Positions 49,755-58,975 of a stretch of DNA of 64,000 nt are shown here, in pieces. Under the pieces are notes generated by a model. It was given only the letters and a program-made list of their open reading frames with translations, searched no databases and was not told the origin of the DNA. The translations under genes and the position numbers were made by a program. Where the stretch lies: contig CAMVEX010000005.1 of NCBI GenBank assembly GCA_947166625.1, forward strand, positions 1-64,000, in the 5' to 3' direction. The stretch's first letter is position 1; each line of letters opens with the position of its first letter. The DNA comes from an uncultured Clostridia bacterium. GTDB taxonomy: Bacteria > Bacillota > Clostridia > Oscillospirales > Acutalibacteraceae.

Positions 49755-51263
49755 TTGTCTATCAAAAGAATTTTAACGGCGGTTTTGTCGCTTGCATTGA
49801 TCGCCTCTCTTGCCGTGCCGTCTTTTGCGGCAAGCATTACGGGCGTTGAGGAAAATCTGCCTGAGCTCGATGTAAAAGTTTCCGCCCCTCCGGGCACTTA
49901 TGATAAGTTGAAGCCTTCTCAGATCAGCGGAAAGCTCGGCGGAAACGAACTCATAACGACGGATTTTCAGAAGGAAACCGCCTCGGTCGAATGGATCATC
50001 GTAATCGACACTTCAAAATCACTGTCTGAGGAGCATTTTAAGGCTCAAAAGGCGGCGGTGCTTGAGGTGCTTAAAAATCTGCGCGATTCGGACCGTCTTG
50101 TTCTGTTTACGTTTGATGATGCGGTAAGGCAGAAGCTTTACGGCAATGAGTCGCTCCAGGCGGCTAAAAAGGCGCTTGACAATATAGAATCAAACGGCCA
50201 GGATACCGCGTTTTACGCCGCTGCCATAAAGCTTGCCCAGCTCGCCGAAAAGAGCGAAGCGGCAGTTTGCGTTCCCGTTATATTCTCCGACGGCGTTGAA
50301 ACCGTAAAAAAAGGCGACAGAGCCAAAACTCTCACCGCTCTCAAGCAGTCGCCCGTTCCCATTTACGGATTCTATCCCAATGTAGCTAATGACAGCATCA
50401 AAAAATCCTTTAATGAAGTCATAAAGGCGTCGGGCGGCACAACTAAATCATTCAGCCTCAAAAATGCCGCTCAGCAGCTCGCATCCTTTAACAGCGACGA
50501 TACCTATTCCATCACTTTCTCTGCCACAAAGGGCATCAAAGCGAGTAAAAACGCGCCCCTTGAGATAGATATGGGCGACGGGAAAATACTCACCAAAGAA
50601 ATAGTTGTCGAGGAGTGGAAGGGCGATACCGAGCCCCCCGAGGTGGTCAGCGCCATCACCGATGATTCGCGCAATACCGTCACGGTCAATTTCAGCGAGA
50701 TTGTAGTAAACTGCACCGACGAATCCATTTATAAATTCACCGCAGCCGATGAAACGGTCGCTCCGCCCAAAATTCTGAGCATTACAAAAAGCGCCGCAGA
50801 TACTGTGGTCATCACGGTCGATAATGTGGATATTTCCGGGGTCAAATTGCTTGTCTCCGGCTATGAGGACGCTGCCGGCAATGTGGGCGAAGATAAAGAG
50901 TTTTCCGTTTCGATAAATGAAGACGTGGTCAAGACTCTTGTGACCATCGGTATTGCCGCAGGCGCCGTGATATTGCTTGTGCTTGCCATCCTCTTTATCA
51001 TCATGAAGCTCAACCGCGCCAAGAAGCGCAAGGAAGAAGCAGTGGTCCAGGCGGCTTATAAGAAGGGCAAAAAAATAGAGCCTAAAAAAGAGAAGCCCAA
51101 AAAAGAAAAACCGCAGAAAGAAAAGCTCACCGCCGAAGAAAAGGCCGAGAAGGAGCGCCTCGAAAAGCAAAAGAAAAAAGAGGAAGAGAAGCGCAGAGCC
51201 GAAGAGGATAAATTCAGATTCTATTTTGAAGAAAAATTCGATCCCAATAAGGACGACAGATAA
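49755..51263 (+). CDS. Secreted, membrane-anchored VWA-domain protein with charged cytosolic tail
   Basis: A 502-residue protein. Signal peptide about 1-26 (VPSFAAS), VWA domain about 77-240 with MIDAS D85-x-S87-x-S89 (IVIDTSKSL), then an Ig/SbsA-like beta domain about 290-385 (SAITDDSRNTVTVNFSEIVV), one helix at about 394-419, and a cytosolic tail of Lys/Glu repeats (EKPKKEKPQKEKLTAEEKAE). A TTG start lies 11 bases after AGGAG. The lone gene has its own promoter and terminator. It may sense or bind an external ligand; no enzymatic motif is seen. Confidence 0.85.
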   Translation: MSIKRILTAVLSLALIASLAVPSFAASITGVEENLPELDVKVSAPPGTYDKLKPSQISGKLGGNELITTDFQKETASVEWIIVIDTSKSLSEEHFKAQKAAVLEVLKNLRDSDRLVLFTFDDAVRQKLYGNESLQAAKKALDNIESNGQDTAFYAAAIKLAQLAEKSEAAVCVPVIFSDGVETVKKGDRAKTLTALKQSPVPIYGFYPNVANDSIKKSFNEVIKASGGTTKSFSLKNAAQQLASFNSDDTYSITFSATKGIKASKNAPLEIDMGDGKILTKEIVVEEWKGDTEPPEVVSAITDDSRNTVTVNFSEIVVNCTDESIYKFTAADETVAPPKILSITKSAADTVVITVDNVDISGVKLLVSGYEDAAGNVGEDKEFSVSINEDVVKTLVTIGIAAGAVILLVLAILFIIMKLNRAKKRKEEAVVQAAYKKGKKIEPKKEKPKKEKPQKEKLTAEEKAEKERLEKQKKKEEEKRRAEEDKFRFYFEEKFDPNKDDR

Positions 51264-51268
51264 AATCA

Positions 51269-51298
51269 AAACAGGTCACCCGAGTGTGACCTGTTTTC
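51269..51298. terminator. Terminator after the VWA gene
   Basis: AACAGGTCAC pairs with GTGACCTGTT around a short loop, followed by TTCTTTCGTTTT. A-rich sequence on the other side suggests bidirectional use with the leftward HAD gene. Confidence 0.87.
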
Positions 51299-51321
51299 TT
51301 TCGTTTTATTGAAACGTAAAA

Positions 51322-52107
51322 TCAAAGATACTCTGCAAGCGCCTTCAGATTCTGCACGGCCACGCTCGCTCTTATCTGAGATTTTTCATACATTTCCGGG
51401 GTCGTTACGCCGCTGTAAACGAGTGCGCAGGGGATGCCGTGATTCATACCTATTGCTATATCGGTCGCGAGGCGGTCGCCGACAAAGGCGAGCTCATCCC
51501 TGCCGCATCCGAGCAGATCCGTGATGTAATCCACCGTCGCCGTCATCGGCTTGCCCAGCACGAGCGGACGGCGGCCCGTAGATGCCGCAAACATCTCTAT
51601 CATCGAGCCCGTGTCAAGCATAAAGCCGTCTGCCGTCGGGCAGTTGAGATCCGGATGGGTAGCGAGATAGACCGCTCCCGCGCTGATGTAAAGAGCCGCT
51701 TTGCGTATTTTTTCGTATGTAAGAGTGGTGTCAAATCCGAGCAGGACTATATCCGGGTCTTCATCGACGAGATTTATACCCGCATTTTCCATATCGGCTG
51801 TCAGCCTCTCGTTTCCGAGCAGATAGACCCGCTTGCCGGGATGTTTTTTGTTAAGATAATCCGCGGCAACGTGGCTCGATACGATCACTTTTTCTTTTTT
51901 GACGGGAAACCCCATCTTTTCAAGCTTCGCGCGGCATACCTCAACATTATTGGATGAATTATTTGTGAAGAAATAATAGTCTCTGCCCGTTTCTTTGAGA
52001 CGGTCTATGAAATCAACGGAGCCTTCGATAAGATTGCCGCTGAGATAAAAGGTGCCGTCCATATCGATAATGAAATATTTTGTTTTTGCAAAAACAGATT
52101 TATCCAT
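51322..52107 (-). CDS. HAD-IIA family phosphatase (NagD-like)
   Basis: A 261-residue phosphatase. Nucleophile motif FIIDMDGTFYLSGNLIEG, threonine motif FFTNNSSNN, lysine and acidic motifs in GKPMT and FVGDRLATDIAIG, with a C2 cap between. HAD-IIA enzymes remove phosphate from glycerol-phosphate-like or nucleotide substrates. The start at 52107 lies 1 base past the preceding stop; an earlier ATG at 52137 would overlap that gene. Last gene of the rsmD operon. Confidence 0.9.
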   Translation of the reverse strand: MDKSVFAKTKYFIIDMDGTFYLSGNLIEGSVDFIDRLKETGRDYYFFTNNSSNNVEVCRAKLEKMGFPVKKEKVIVSSHVAADYLNKKHPGKRVYLLGNERLTADMENAGINLVDEDPDIVLLGFDTTLTYEKIRKAALYISAGAVYLATHPDLNCPTADGFMLDTGSMIEMFAASTGRRPLVLGKPMTATVDYITDLLGCGRDELAFVGDRLATDIAIGMNHGIPCALVYSGVTTPEMYEKSQIRASVAVQNLKALAEYL

Positions 52108-52108
52108 C

Positions 52109-52891
52109 TTATTCGCCGACCGAAGATATTTCTTCATCTCCGACCTTGCCCGTCACCTTTCTGAGATTGGTGTGAACCGCGCGTACCTGAGCGAGGCTTT
52201 CGGAAATTGCCTTATCTGCGTCGCCCATTACCTTCTCGGCGAATTCGGCAGCGCCGTTTCTTATTTCGGCAGACCATTTGTTTGCCTTGTCAACTATCTG
52301 CGCCGCCTTTTCTTTTGCCTGATTTTCGGTCAGCTCGCCCTGCTCTATTGAAGTCTTGACTATGGCGTCCGCTTTTGCGTTGGCCTCAACTATCAGCCTG
52401 CCGGCGGTTTCGTTTGCCTGGGCTATGAGCTCATCGGCCTTCTTTTGCGATTCGATCACTATGGCACTGCTGTCAACGGCCTTTGCCGCTTCTTCCATGG
52501 CCTGCGCCTTTATTTCTTCACCCTCGGCTGTTGCGGCGTCGGTGATATTTTTTGCTTCTGCGTCTGCCTGAGCCACCTTGCCCTTGCAGTAATCCTCGGT
52601 CTTGAGTACAAGATTTCTGACCTTTTCTTCCGCGGCGGAAACGAGCGCTCGTGATTTTTCCTGAGCTTCGGTAACTACCGTAACGCTCTCCTGCTTGGCC
52701 TTGGCGAGGATATTGTTTCTGTCGGCAACGATGATTTTTGCCTGCTGTATCTCCTTGGGCAGCCCTGCTCTTATCTCATCTATCGCGGCTCTCACCGCCT
52801 CGGCGTCAACAGCCACTTTGCCGCCCCTGAGAGTTTTGGAGCCTGCGTCTATAATGTCCTCTATCTGGTTGAGAAGCTGGTCTGTGTTCAT
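52109..52891 (-). CDS. Coiled-coil protein of unknown function next to coaD
   Basis: A 260-residue, almost entirely helical protein rich in Ala, Glu and Lys. Long coiled coil spans about 40-240 with an ATP-synthase-b/DivIVA-like look (KIIVADRNNILAKAKQES, VESQ-type heptads, QANETAGRLIVEANAKADAI). No signal peptide, membrane helix or catalytic motif. AAAGGAG lies 9 bases before the ATG at 52891, which overlaps the coaD stop (ATGA). The family is found beside coaD in Clostridia; function unknown. A scaffold or cell-division-linked role is only a guess. Confidence 0.8.
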   Translation of the reverse strand: MNTDQLLNQIEDIIDAGSKTLRGGKVAVDAEAVRAAIDEIRAGLPKEIQQAKIIVADRNNILAKAKQESVTVVTEAQEKSRALVSAAEEKVRNLVLKTEDYCKGKVAQADAEAKNITDAATAEGEEIKAQAMEEAAKAVDSSAIVIESQKKADELIAQANETAGRLIVEANAKADAIVKTSIEQGELTENQAKEKAAQIVDKANKWSAEIRNGAAEFAEKVMGDADKAISESLAQVRAVHTNLRKVTGKVGDEEISSVGE

Positions 52892-53388
52892 ACTATGGAA
52901 CTCCTTTCTTTGATCCTTCTGATAATGTCTTCGCTTACGGGCTCGGGAAGAAATCCGGAGACGTCTCCGCCGAATTCGCACACCTGCTTTACAAGGCTCG
53001 AAGACAGGAACATATTATTCTGATCTGTGGTCATAAATATCGTTTCAAGCTCGGGATTCAGATGCTTGTTGGTAAGCGCCTGCTGGAATTCATATTCAAA
53101 ATCCGAAACCGCTCGCAGACCCTTTACGACCGCGCACGCGCCCTTTTTTTTGCAATATTCGGCAAGAAGCCCGCCGTACATATCCACCTCGCAGTTTGTC
53201 ACATCCGCGGGAAGCGAGCGCAGAATAAGCTCCGTCCTCTCAGACGCGGTAAAGTAGCTGTTGGGCTTGTGAAAATTTATCATCACTACCACGATGACCT
53301 TGTCAAAAAGCTTTGAGGCTCTTTTGATTATGTCAAGATGACCGTTGGTGATCGGGTCAAACGAGCCGGGGCATACCGCGATCCTCAT
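52888..53388 (-). CDS. coaD: Phosphopantetheine adenylyltransferase
   Basis: A 166-residue enzyme of coenzyme A synthesis: ATP plus 4'-phosphopantetheine gives dephospho-CoA. Nucleotidyltransferase motif T14-N-G-H17 (GSFDPITNGHLDII), KGLRAVSDFEYE, and the C-terminal FLSSSLVKQV in place of the usual ISSTxVR. The ATG at 53388 with GAAAGGAT upstream gives the family start. The gene lies 4 bp after rsmD, a conserved bacterial pairing. Confidence 0.96.
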   Translation of the reverse strand: MRIAVCPGSFDPITNGHLDIIKRASKLFDKVIVVVMINFHKPNSYFTASERTELILRSLPADVTNCEVDMYGGLLAEYCKKKGACAVVKGLRAVSDFEYEFQQALTNKHLNPELETIFMTTDQNNMFLSSSLVKQVCEFGGDVSGFLPEPVSEDIIRRIKERSSIV

Positions 53389-53392
53389 AAAA

Positions 53393-53929
53393 TCAATCCT
53401 TTCTGTAAACGGTGATCGAAGTCTTGCCGTATTTGTAGCTTCTGTATTTCTTGAGAGCGCCGCTTTCATCGGGCATTTCCGTTCCGGACGGATGTTCGCA
53501 GATAACGGTGCCTCCGGATTCGGTGAAATCTTCAACTCCGCCGAGAGCCTTTGTGAGAATTCCCGCCGCGTAGGGGGGATCGAGGAACACTATATCGAAT
53601 TTCCTGATATTCATATTCAGGAACGAAAATGCGTCCGACTGAACGATCTGCGATCTGTCTTCAAATTTTACTTTTTTTATATTCTCCTTGATGATCCCGA
53701 CGGCGCCTTTATCCGAATCCACAAAAACGGCGTCTGCCGCGCCTCTGCTCAGCGCCTCAATACCCATCTGGCCGGAGCCGGCGAAAAGATCGAGAATATG
53801 AGCGCCTTCGATTTCAAATTGAATTGAGCTGAAGATAGCCTCCTTGACCTTTTCGGAGGTGGGTCTTGTCGTTTCTCCTTCAAGGGTCCTCAGAGTCATA
53901 CCTCTTGCGCTGCCTGTAATTACTCTCAT
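53393..53929 (-). CDS. rsmD: 16S rRNA (guanine-966-N2) methyltransferase
   Basis: A 178-residue SAM-dependent methyltransferase. Start MRVITGSARGM; SAM motif ILDLFAGSGQMGIEAL at about 45-60; catalytic D117-P-P-Y120 in place of NPPY. First gene of the leftward operon with coaD, the coiled-coil protein and the HAD gene. Confidence 0.95.
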   Translation of the reverse strand: MRVITGSARGMTLRTLEGETTRPTSEKVKEAIFSSIQFEIEGAHILDLFAGSGQMGIEALSRGAADAVFVDSDKGAVGIIKENIKKVKFEDRSQIVQSDAFSFLNMNIRKFDIVFLDPPYAAGILTKALGGVEDFTESGGTVICEHPSGTEMPDESGALKKYRSYKYGKTSITVYRKD

Positions 53930-54003
53930 ATCAAGTCTCCAAATGACAGTATAGCGAAACCGCGTCCGCTCGCAGGCGAAAAAAACGGCTTCTATAGCAA
54001 TTT

Positions 54004-54033
54004 ATTATCTCATTAAAGCCATGGTATTGTCAA
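54004..54033 (-). promoter_or_regulatory. Promoter of the rsmD-coaD operon
   Basis: Reading leftward, TTGACA (54028-54033), an 18-base spacer, GATAAT (54004-54009). The leader to the ATG is about 70 bases. Confidence 0.7.
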
Positions 54034-54076
54034 GTGAATTATTTGTTAATAAAATAATAATTATTATAAAAGAACT

Positions 54077-54105
54077 TGTTTTTTTGTGACCGTGATGTTA
54101 TACTG
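54077..54105 (+). promoter_or_regulatory. Promoter of the DUF512-der-ruv operon
   Basis: TTGTTT (54077-54082), a 17-base spacer, TATACT (54100-54105), 37 bases before the first gene. It is divergent from the rsmD promoter. Confidence 0.65.
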
Positions 54106-54142
54106 ATACAGATTATAATGGGGTCGAATAGGCGGTGAGAAA

Positions 54143-55453
54143 ATGCCCGTAAAAATTAAATCAGTCGAAGCGGGCGGTCTTGCCGGCAGGAAGGGAATTG
54201 AAGCGGGAGATACCCTCATCTCAATCAACGGGAATTCCATAGGAGACGTTTTGGATTACCGATTTTATCTCACGGATAAAAAACTGCGGATAGTTTTCAG
54301 AAAGCCGGACGGCAGAGAAAAATCCGTCCGTATCCGCAAGGGTGAATCCGATGACATAGGTCTTGAATTTGAAACCTACCTTATGGATAAACAGCATTCA
54401 TGCAAAAATAAATGCGTGTTCTGCTTTATAGATCAGCTTCCCAAAGGACTGCGTGAGAGCCTGTATTTCAAGGATGACGATTCGCGCCTTTCATTTCTCT
54501 TCGGCAACTATGTTACGCTGACAAATCTCGATGATGAAGAGGTCGCGAGGATCATAAAAATGCACATAAGCCCCGTGAATATATCGGTCCATACCATGAA
54601 TCCCGAGCTTCGCGTAAAGATGATGCTCAATCCGCGAGCCGGCGAGTGCCTGAGATATATATCCGAATTTACCCGCAACGGTATAGATGTCAATGCTCAG
54701 CTTGTGCTCTGCCCCGGGATAAACGACGGAGCCGAGCTTGAATTTTCGTTGCGCGAGCTTTTCAAACTCGGTAAGAGGATAAGAAGCATAGCTTGCGTTC
54801 CCGTCGGCATCACAAAATACAGGCAAAATCTGCCCGAGCTCAAGAGATATGACGCAGGGACCGCCGGAGAAGTCATAGATATCATTGACAGGCTCAATGC
54901 GGAGAATGTCGCTGCGGGCGGTGAGCCGGTCGCCTGCGCGGCGGATGAATTTTATCTCTATGCGGGCAGACCTATGCCGGATTATGATTATTACAACGGC
55001 TTTCCCCAGCTCGAAAACGGGGTGGGGATGTGGACTCTCTTCAAGGATGAATTTACTCAGGCTCTAAAAGAATGCGATGTGACGGAGCTTCACAGAAGCG
55101 TGTCTCTCGTAACGGGGACTGCGGCGTATCCGCTCCTCTGCGAGCTCACGCGGGCGGCGTGCGAAAAAATCAGCGGGCTTGATGTCGGAGTTTATGAAGT
55201 TGTCAACAGGCTTTTCGGTGAGACTATTACCGTTTCGGGGCTCATAACGGGCGGAGATATCGTATATGCTCTCAAAGGCAAGAAGCTCGGTGATGAGCTG
55301 ATAATCCCGCCAAATTGCCTGAGAAGCGAGGGCGATATGTTTCTCGATAATATGACCGTCGATGAGCTCAGCGAAAAGCTCGGAGGCATCAGGATAAAAC
55401 AAAACGGACCGGGAGGCGCCGATTTGCTTGAGGCGCTAATCGGGGATGATTAA
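54143..55453 (+). CDS. DUF512 protein with PDZ domain and radical-SAM-like cysteine motif
   Basis: A 436-residue protein: a PDZ-like domain at about 1-65 (GGLAGRKGIEAGDTLISING), a cysteine motif C87-x3-C91-x2-C94 (SCKNKCVFCFIDQLP) of radical SAM type, and the DUF512 C-terminal part (CVPVGITKYRQNLPE). Such proteins adjoin der in many Clostridia and cyanobacteria. The reaction is unknown; an RNA- or ribosome-linked modification is plausible given the neighbours. AGGCGGTGAG precedes the ATG. Confidence 0.88.
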   Translation: MPVKIKSVEAGGLAGRKGIEAGDTLISINGNSIGDVLDYRFYLTDKKLRIVFRKPDGREKSVRIRKGESDDIGLEFETYLMDKQHSCKNKCVFCFIDQLPKGLRESLYFKDDDSRLSFLFGNYVTLTNLDDEEVARIIKMHISPVNISVHTMNPELRVKMMLNPRAGECLRYISEFTRNGIDVNAQLVLCPGINDGAELEFSLRELFKLGKRIRSIACVPVGITKYRQNLPELKRYDAGTAGEVIDIIDRLNAENVAAGGEPVACAADEFYLYAGRPMPDYDYYNGFPQLENGVGMWTLFKDEFTQALKECDVTELHRSVSLVTGTAAYPLLCELTRAACEKISGLDVGVYEVVNRLFGETITVSGLITGGDIVYALKGKKLGDELIIPPNCLRSEGDMFLDNMTVDELSEKLGGIRIKQNGPGGADLLEALIGDD

Positions 55454-55468
55454 AAGAAAGAGGAGATT

Positions 55469-56803
55469 ATGGCAGGAAATGTAGTGGCGATAGTCGGCAG
55501 ACCGAATGTCGGCAAATCCACATTATTCAATAAGCTTACCGGTCAGCGCATGGCGATAGTTGACGATACGCCCGGCGTTACGAGAGACCGTATTTACGGC
55601 GAGTGCGAATGGCTCGGCAGGCGCTTTATGCTGATAGATACGGGCGGCATAGAGCCCGCTTCGGAGGATACCATATTAAAGCAGATGCGCCGTCAGGCAC
55701 AGCTCGCGATAGATTCCGCCGAGGTCATCATATTTGTAACGGATATCCGTACCGGCGTTGTGGCGACCGATGTCGATGTCGCGGCAATGCTGCGCAAAAG
55801 CGGCAAGCCCGTGATACTCTGCGTCAATAAGTGCGATACCGTCGGCGAGCTTCCGCCCGATTTTTATGAGTTTTACAATCTCGGTCTGGGAGACCCCTTC
55901 GCCGTTTCTTCGGTCCACGGCCACGGCACGGGCGATCTTCTCGACGAGGTGCTCAAATATCTCGATGTTGAGGCAAACGAAGAGACCGAAGAGGGAGAGG
56001 ACGCCATCAAGGTGGCTGTCATCGGAAAGCCGAATGTCGGCAAATCCTCCCTTGTCAATGCCGTCCTCGGCGAAAACAGGATGATAGTTTCCGATATCGC
56101 GGGCACCACAAGGGACGCTACCGATTCGCTCGTCGAGAATGAATTCGGCAAATTCGTCTTTATAGATACGGCGGGGCTTCGCAGAAAGAGCCGCGTTTAC
56201 GATCAGATCGAGAAGTATTCCGTGATCAGAGCGAGGATGGCGGTTGAGAGAGCTACGGTCTGCGTGATCATGATAGACGCTACCGAAGGCTTCACCGAGC
56301 AGGATTCAAAGGTTGCCGGCATCGCTCACGAGATGGGCAAGGGCTGCATAATCGCCGTCAATAAGTGGGACGCCGTCGAGAAGGACGGCAAGACCATGGA
56401 TAATATGCGCAAAGAGCTGATGAAGGATTTTGCCTTTATGTCCTATGCCCCGATCATATTCATTTCTGCCAAAGAGGGCATCAGGCTCGACCGCCTGTTT
56501 GAGCTTATCAAATTCGTTGATTCTCAGAATGCCATGAGGATATCGACGGGCAAGCTCAATGAAGTGCTCGCCGATGCGACTGCGAGGGTGCAGCCGCCTT
56601 CGGATAAAGGCAGACGGCTCAAGATATTCTATATGACCCAGGCATCCACCAGGCCGCCGACCTTCGTCTGCTTTGTCAACAGCGCCGAGCTGTTTCATTA
56701 CAGCTATCAGAGATATATCGACAATCAGATAAGAGAAATATTCGGTCTTGAGGGTACGCCCACAAGAATGGTGATCCGCGAAAGGGAAACAAATAAAAAA
56801 TGA
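55469..56803 (+). CDS. der: Ribosome-assembly GTPase Der (EngA)
   Basis: A 444-residue protein with two GTPase domains in tandem: GRPNVGKST at about 8-16 with DTPG and NKCD, and GKPNVGKSS at about 183-191 with DIAGTTRD and NKWD. A KH-like domain follows from about 355. It matures the 50S ribosomal subunit. Stop overlaps the ruvC start by 4 bp. Confidence 0.98.
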   Translation: MAGNVVAIVGRPNVGKSTLFNKLTGQRMAIVDDTPGVTRDRIYGECEWLGRRFMLIDTGGIEPASEDTILKQMRRQAQLAIDSAEVIIFVTDIRTGVVATDVDVAAMLRKSGKPVILCVNKCDTVGELPPDFYEFYNLGLGDPFAVSSVHGHGTGDLLDEVLKYLDVEANEETEEGEDAIKVAVIGKPNVGKSSLVNAVLGENRMIVSDIAGTTRDATDSLVENEFGKFVFIDTAGLRRKSRVYDQIEKYSVIRARMAVERATVCVIMIDATEGFTEQDSKVAGIAHEMGKGCIIAVNKWDAVEKDGKTMDNMRKELMKDFAFMSYAPIIFISAKEGIRLDRLFELIKFVDSQNAMRISTGKLNEVLADATARVQPPSDKGRRLKIFYMTQASTRPPTFVCFVNSAELFHYSYQRYIDNQIREIFGLEGTPTRMVIRERETNKK

Positions 56804-57300
56804 CGGTTTTGGGAATAGACCCCGGTTACGCTATAGTCGGCTGCGGGGTAGTGGAACACAAAGATAATAAATTCAAGATGCTCGAATACGGAGCGATCCT
56901 CACCGAGGCTCATTCCCCCTTCAATGAGCGGCTTGAAAAGATATTTGTTGAGGCCGACGCGCTAATGAAAAAATATCCCATTGACGCCGTGTCTATGGAA
57001 AAGCTGTTTTTTAATACAAACCAAAAGACGGCGATAGATGTGGCTCAGGCGAGGGGAGTGCTCGTGCTCGCGGCTCAGCTTAACAAAATACCGATTTACG
57101 AATATACGCCCCTTCAGGTCAAGATGAGCGTTGTGGGCTACGGCAGAGCCGAAAAAAAGCAGGTCCAGGAAATGACAAGGATAATGCTCAATCTCGAAAA
57201 GATACCGAAGCCCGATGACGCCGCGGACGCTCTCGCCATGGCTATCTGCCACTGCCATTCGGCGGGCTCTCTGCTCGGAGCTTTGAAAATGAAAGGATAA
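56800..57300 (+). CDS. ruvC: Holliday-junction resolvase RuvC
   Basis: A 166-residue endonuclease that cuts Holliday junctions. Catalytic acids are D7 (GIDPGYAIVG), E67 (SMEKLFF) and the C-terminal pair in KPDDAADALA. Length is normal. It is translationally coupled to der and lies 4 bp ahead of ruvA, making a full ruvCAB set. Confidence 0.97.
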   Translation: MTVLGIDPGYAIVGCGVVEHKDNKFKMLEYGAILTEAHSPFNERLEKIFVEADALMKKYPIDAVSMEKLFFNTNQKTAIDVAQARGVLVLAAQLNKIPIYEYTPLQVKMSVVGYGRAEKKQVQEMTRIMLNLEKIPKPDDAADALAMAICHCHSAGSLLGALKMKG

Positions 57301-57304
57301 TTCT

Positions 57305-57913
57305 ATGTTTTACAGCCTTACGGGTACTGTCGTCTTTACCGGCGAAAACGCCATAGCGCTTGATTGCGGAGGCGTGGCGTTTTATCTCAATACCACCGCC
57401 AATACTCTCAGGAACTGCGCCGGCGCAGGAGAAAAACAGACTTTATATACTTACCTCAGCGTCAAGGAGGATTCGCTCGACCTTTTCGGCTTTGCCGATA
57501 AAAATGAGCTTGACTGCTACAAAACTCTTATCGGTGTTTCGGGAGTCGGCCCCAAGGCTGCGATAGCCATTCTCTCCGCGATGACCCCGGATATGCTTGC
57601 GGTCGCGGTCGCGGGAGATGATTCGCGAGCCATTACCGCTGCTCAGGGCGTAGGCCCGAAGCTCGCGAACAGAATAGTCCTTGAGCTTAAAGGTAAGGTC
57701 GAATCCTTCGCCGTTTCTTCAAAGGCGGCGGGAGACATCGCCGCAGCGAAAAAATCGACCGTTTCATTTGCCGGCGAAGACGCCGTCAACGCGCTTGTGA
57801 TGCTCGGCTACAGCAGAAGCGAAGCGAGCATAGCGGTTGGAAAGCTTGACGCCAACCTCACCACGGAAGAAATGATCAAGCAGGCTCTCGCTCTGCTTGC
57901 CAAGAAACTTTAA
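57305..57913 (+). CDS. ruvA: Holliday-junction branch-migration protein RuvA
   Basis: A 202-residue protein: N-terminal OB fold, two helix-hairpin-helix motifs (LIGVSGVGPKAAIAIL and AQGVGPKLANRIVLELK) and a C-terminal RuvB-contact domain (DAVNALVMLGYSRSEA). It binds the four-way junction and loads RuvB. Confidence 0.97.
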   Translation: MFYSLTGTVVFTGENAIALDCGGVAFYLNTTANTLRNCAGAGEKQTLYTYLSVKEDSLDLFGFADKNELDCYKTLIGVSGVGPKAAIAILSAMTPDMLAVAVAGDDSRAITAAQGVGPKLANRIVLELKGKVESFAVSSKAAGDIAAAKKSTVSFAGEDAVNALVMLGYSRSEASIAVGKLDANLTTEEMIKQALALLAKKL

Positions 57914-57925
57914 GAGGAGTTACAG

Positions 57926-58960
57926 ATGGATACCGATTACGAAAGCAGATTTGTCGGAGCGGAATTTTCTCCGTCGGAAGATAATGAAACCGAGCTCACT
58001 CTCCGCCCCAAGGTGCTCGGGGATTATATCGGTCAGGATAAGGTGAAAGAGAATCTCTCGGTTTATATCGAAGCGGCAAAAATGAGGGGCGAGCCGCTGG
58101 ATCATGTTTTGCTTTACGGCCCTCCGGGTCTCGGCAAAACCACCCTCGCTGGCATAATTGCAAACGAGATGGGAGTTAATTTCAGAGTGACGAGCGGCCC
58201 CGCCATAGAGAAACCGGGCGACCTTGCGGCTCTGCTTACCAATCTCAGCGAGGGCGATGTCCTCTTTATTGATGAGATCCACCGCCTTTCGCGCCAGGTC
58301 GAAGAGGTGCTTTACCCCGCCATGGAGGATAATGAGCTTGATATCATTATCGGCAAAGGCCCTTCGGCAAGGTCTATAAGGCTTGATCTGAATAAATTCA
58401 CCCTTGTCGGCGCTACCACGAGAGCCGGTCAGCTTTCGGCTCCGCTTCGCGACAGATTCGGCGTTATTTTCCGCCTTGAGCTCTATACTCCGGAGCAGCT
58501 TGCGCAGATAGTCAACCGCTCCGCAGGAATACTCGGCATCGGAATCGATCCCGAGGGAGCGAATGAAATAGCGTCACGCTCAAGAGGAACTCCGAGAATC
58601 GCCAACAGATTTCTCAAGCGCGCGAGAGATTTTGCCCAGATAGTCGGCGACGGAGAAATCACCAAAGAAGCGGCTTCGATAGCCCTCTCAAAGATGGAGA
58701 TAGATTCTCTCGGCCTTGATTCCATAGACAGGCTGATACTCACCTCGATGATAAGAAATTACAACGGCGGCCCCGTCGGCCTTGAAACCATTGCCGCCGC
58801 CATCGGCGAAGAAGCCGTTACGATAGAGGATGTTTACGAGCCCTATCTTATGCAGATAGGCTTCCTCAGCAGGACCCCGAGAGGCAGATGCGTCACCCCT
58901 GCTGGCTACGCTCATCTCGGAATGAAAATGCCCGGTCAGCAAAAATTTGATGAAGTTTAA
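57926..58960 (+). CDS. ruvB: Holliday-junction helicase motor RuvB
   Basis: A 344-residue AAA+ ATPase. Walker [10 protein letters not shown] at 65-73, Walker [12 protein letters not shown], sensor 1 [18 protein letters not shown], and a C-terminal winged helix ([15 protein letters not shown]). It drives branch migration with RuvA. GAGGAG-like sequence precedes the ATG. Confidence 0.98.
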   Translation: MDTDYESRFVGAEFSPSEDNETELTLRPKVLGDYIGQDKVKENLSVYIEAAKMRGEPLDHVLLYGPPGLGKTTLAGIIANEMGVNFRVTSGPAIEKPGDLAALLTNLSEGDVLFIDEIHRLSRQVEEVLYPAMEDNELDIIIGKGPSARSIRLDLNKFTLVGATTRAGQLSAPLRDRFGVIFRLELYTPEQLAQIVNRSAGILGIGIDPEGANEIASRSRGTPRIANRFLKRARDFAQIVGDGEITKEAASIALSKMEIDSLGLDSIDRLILTSMIRNYNGGPVGLETIAAAIGEEAVTIEDVYEPYLMQIGFLSRTPRGRCVTPAGYAHLGMKMPGQQKFDEV

Positions 58961-58975
58961 CGGAAGGTTATTTTG

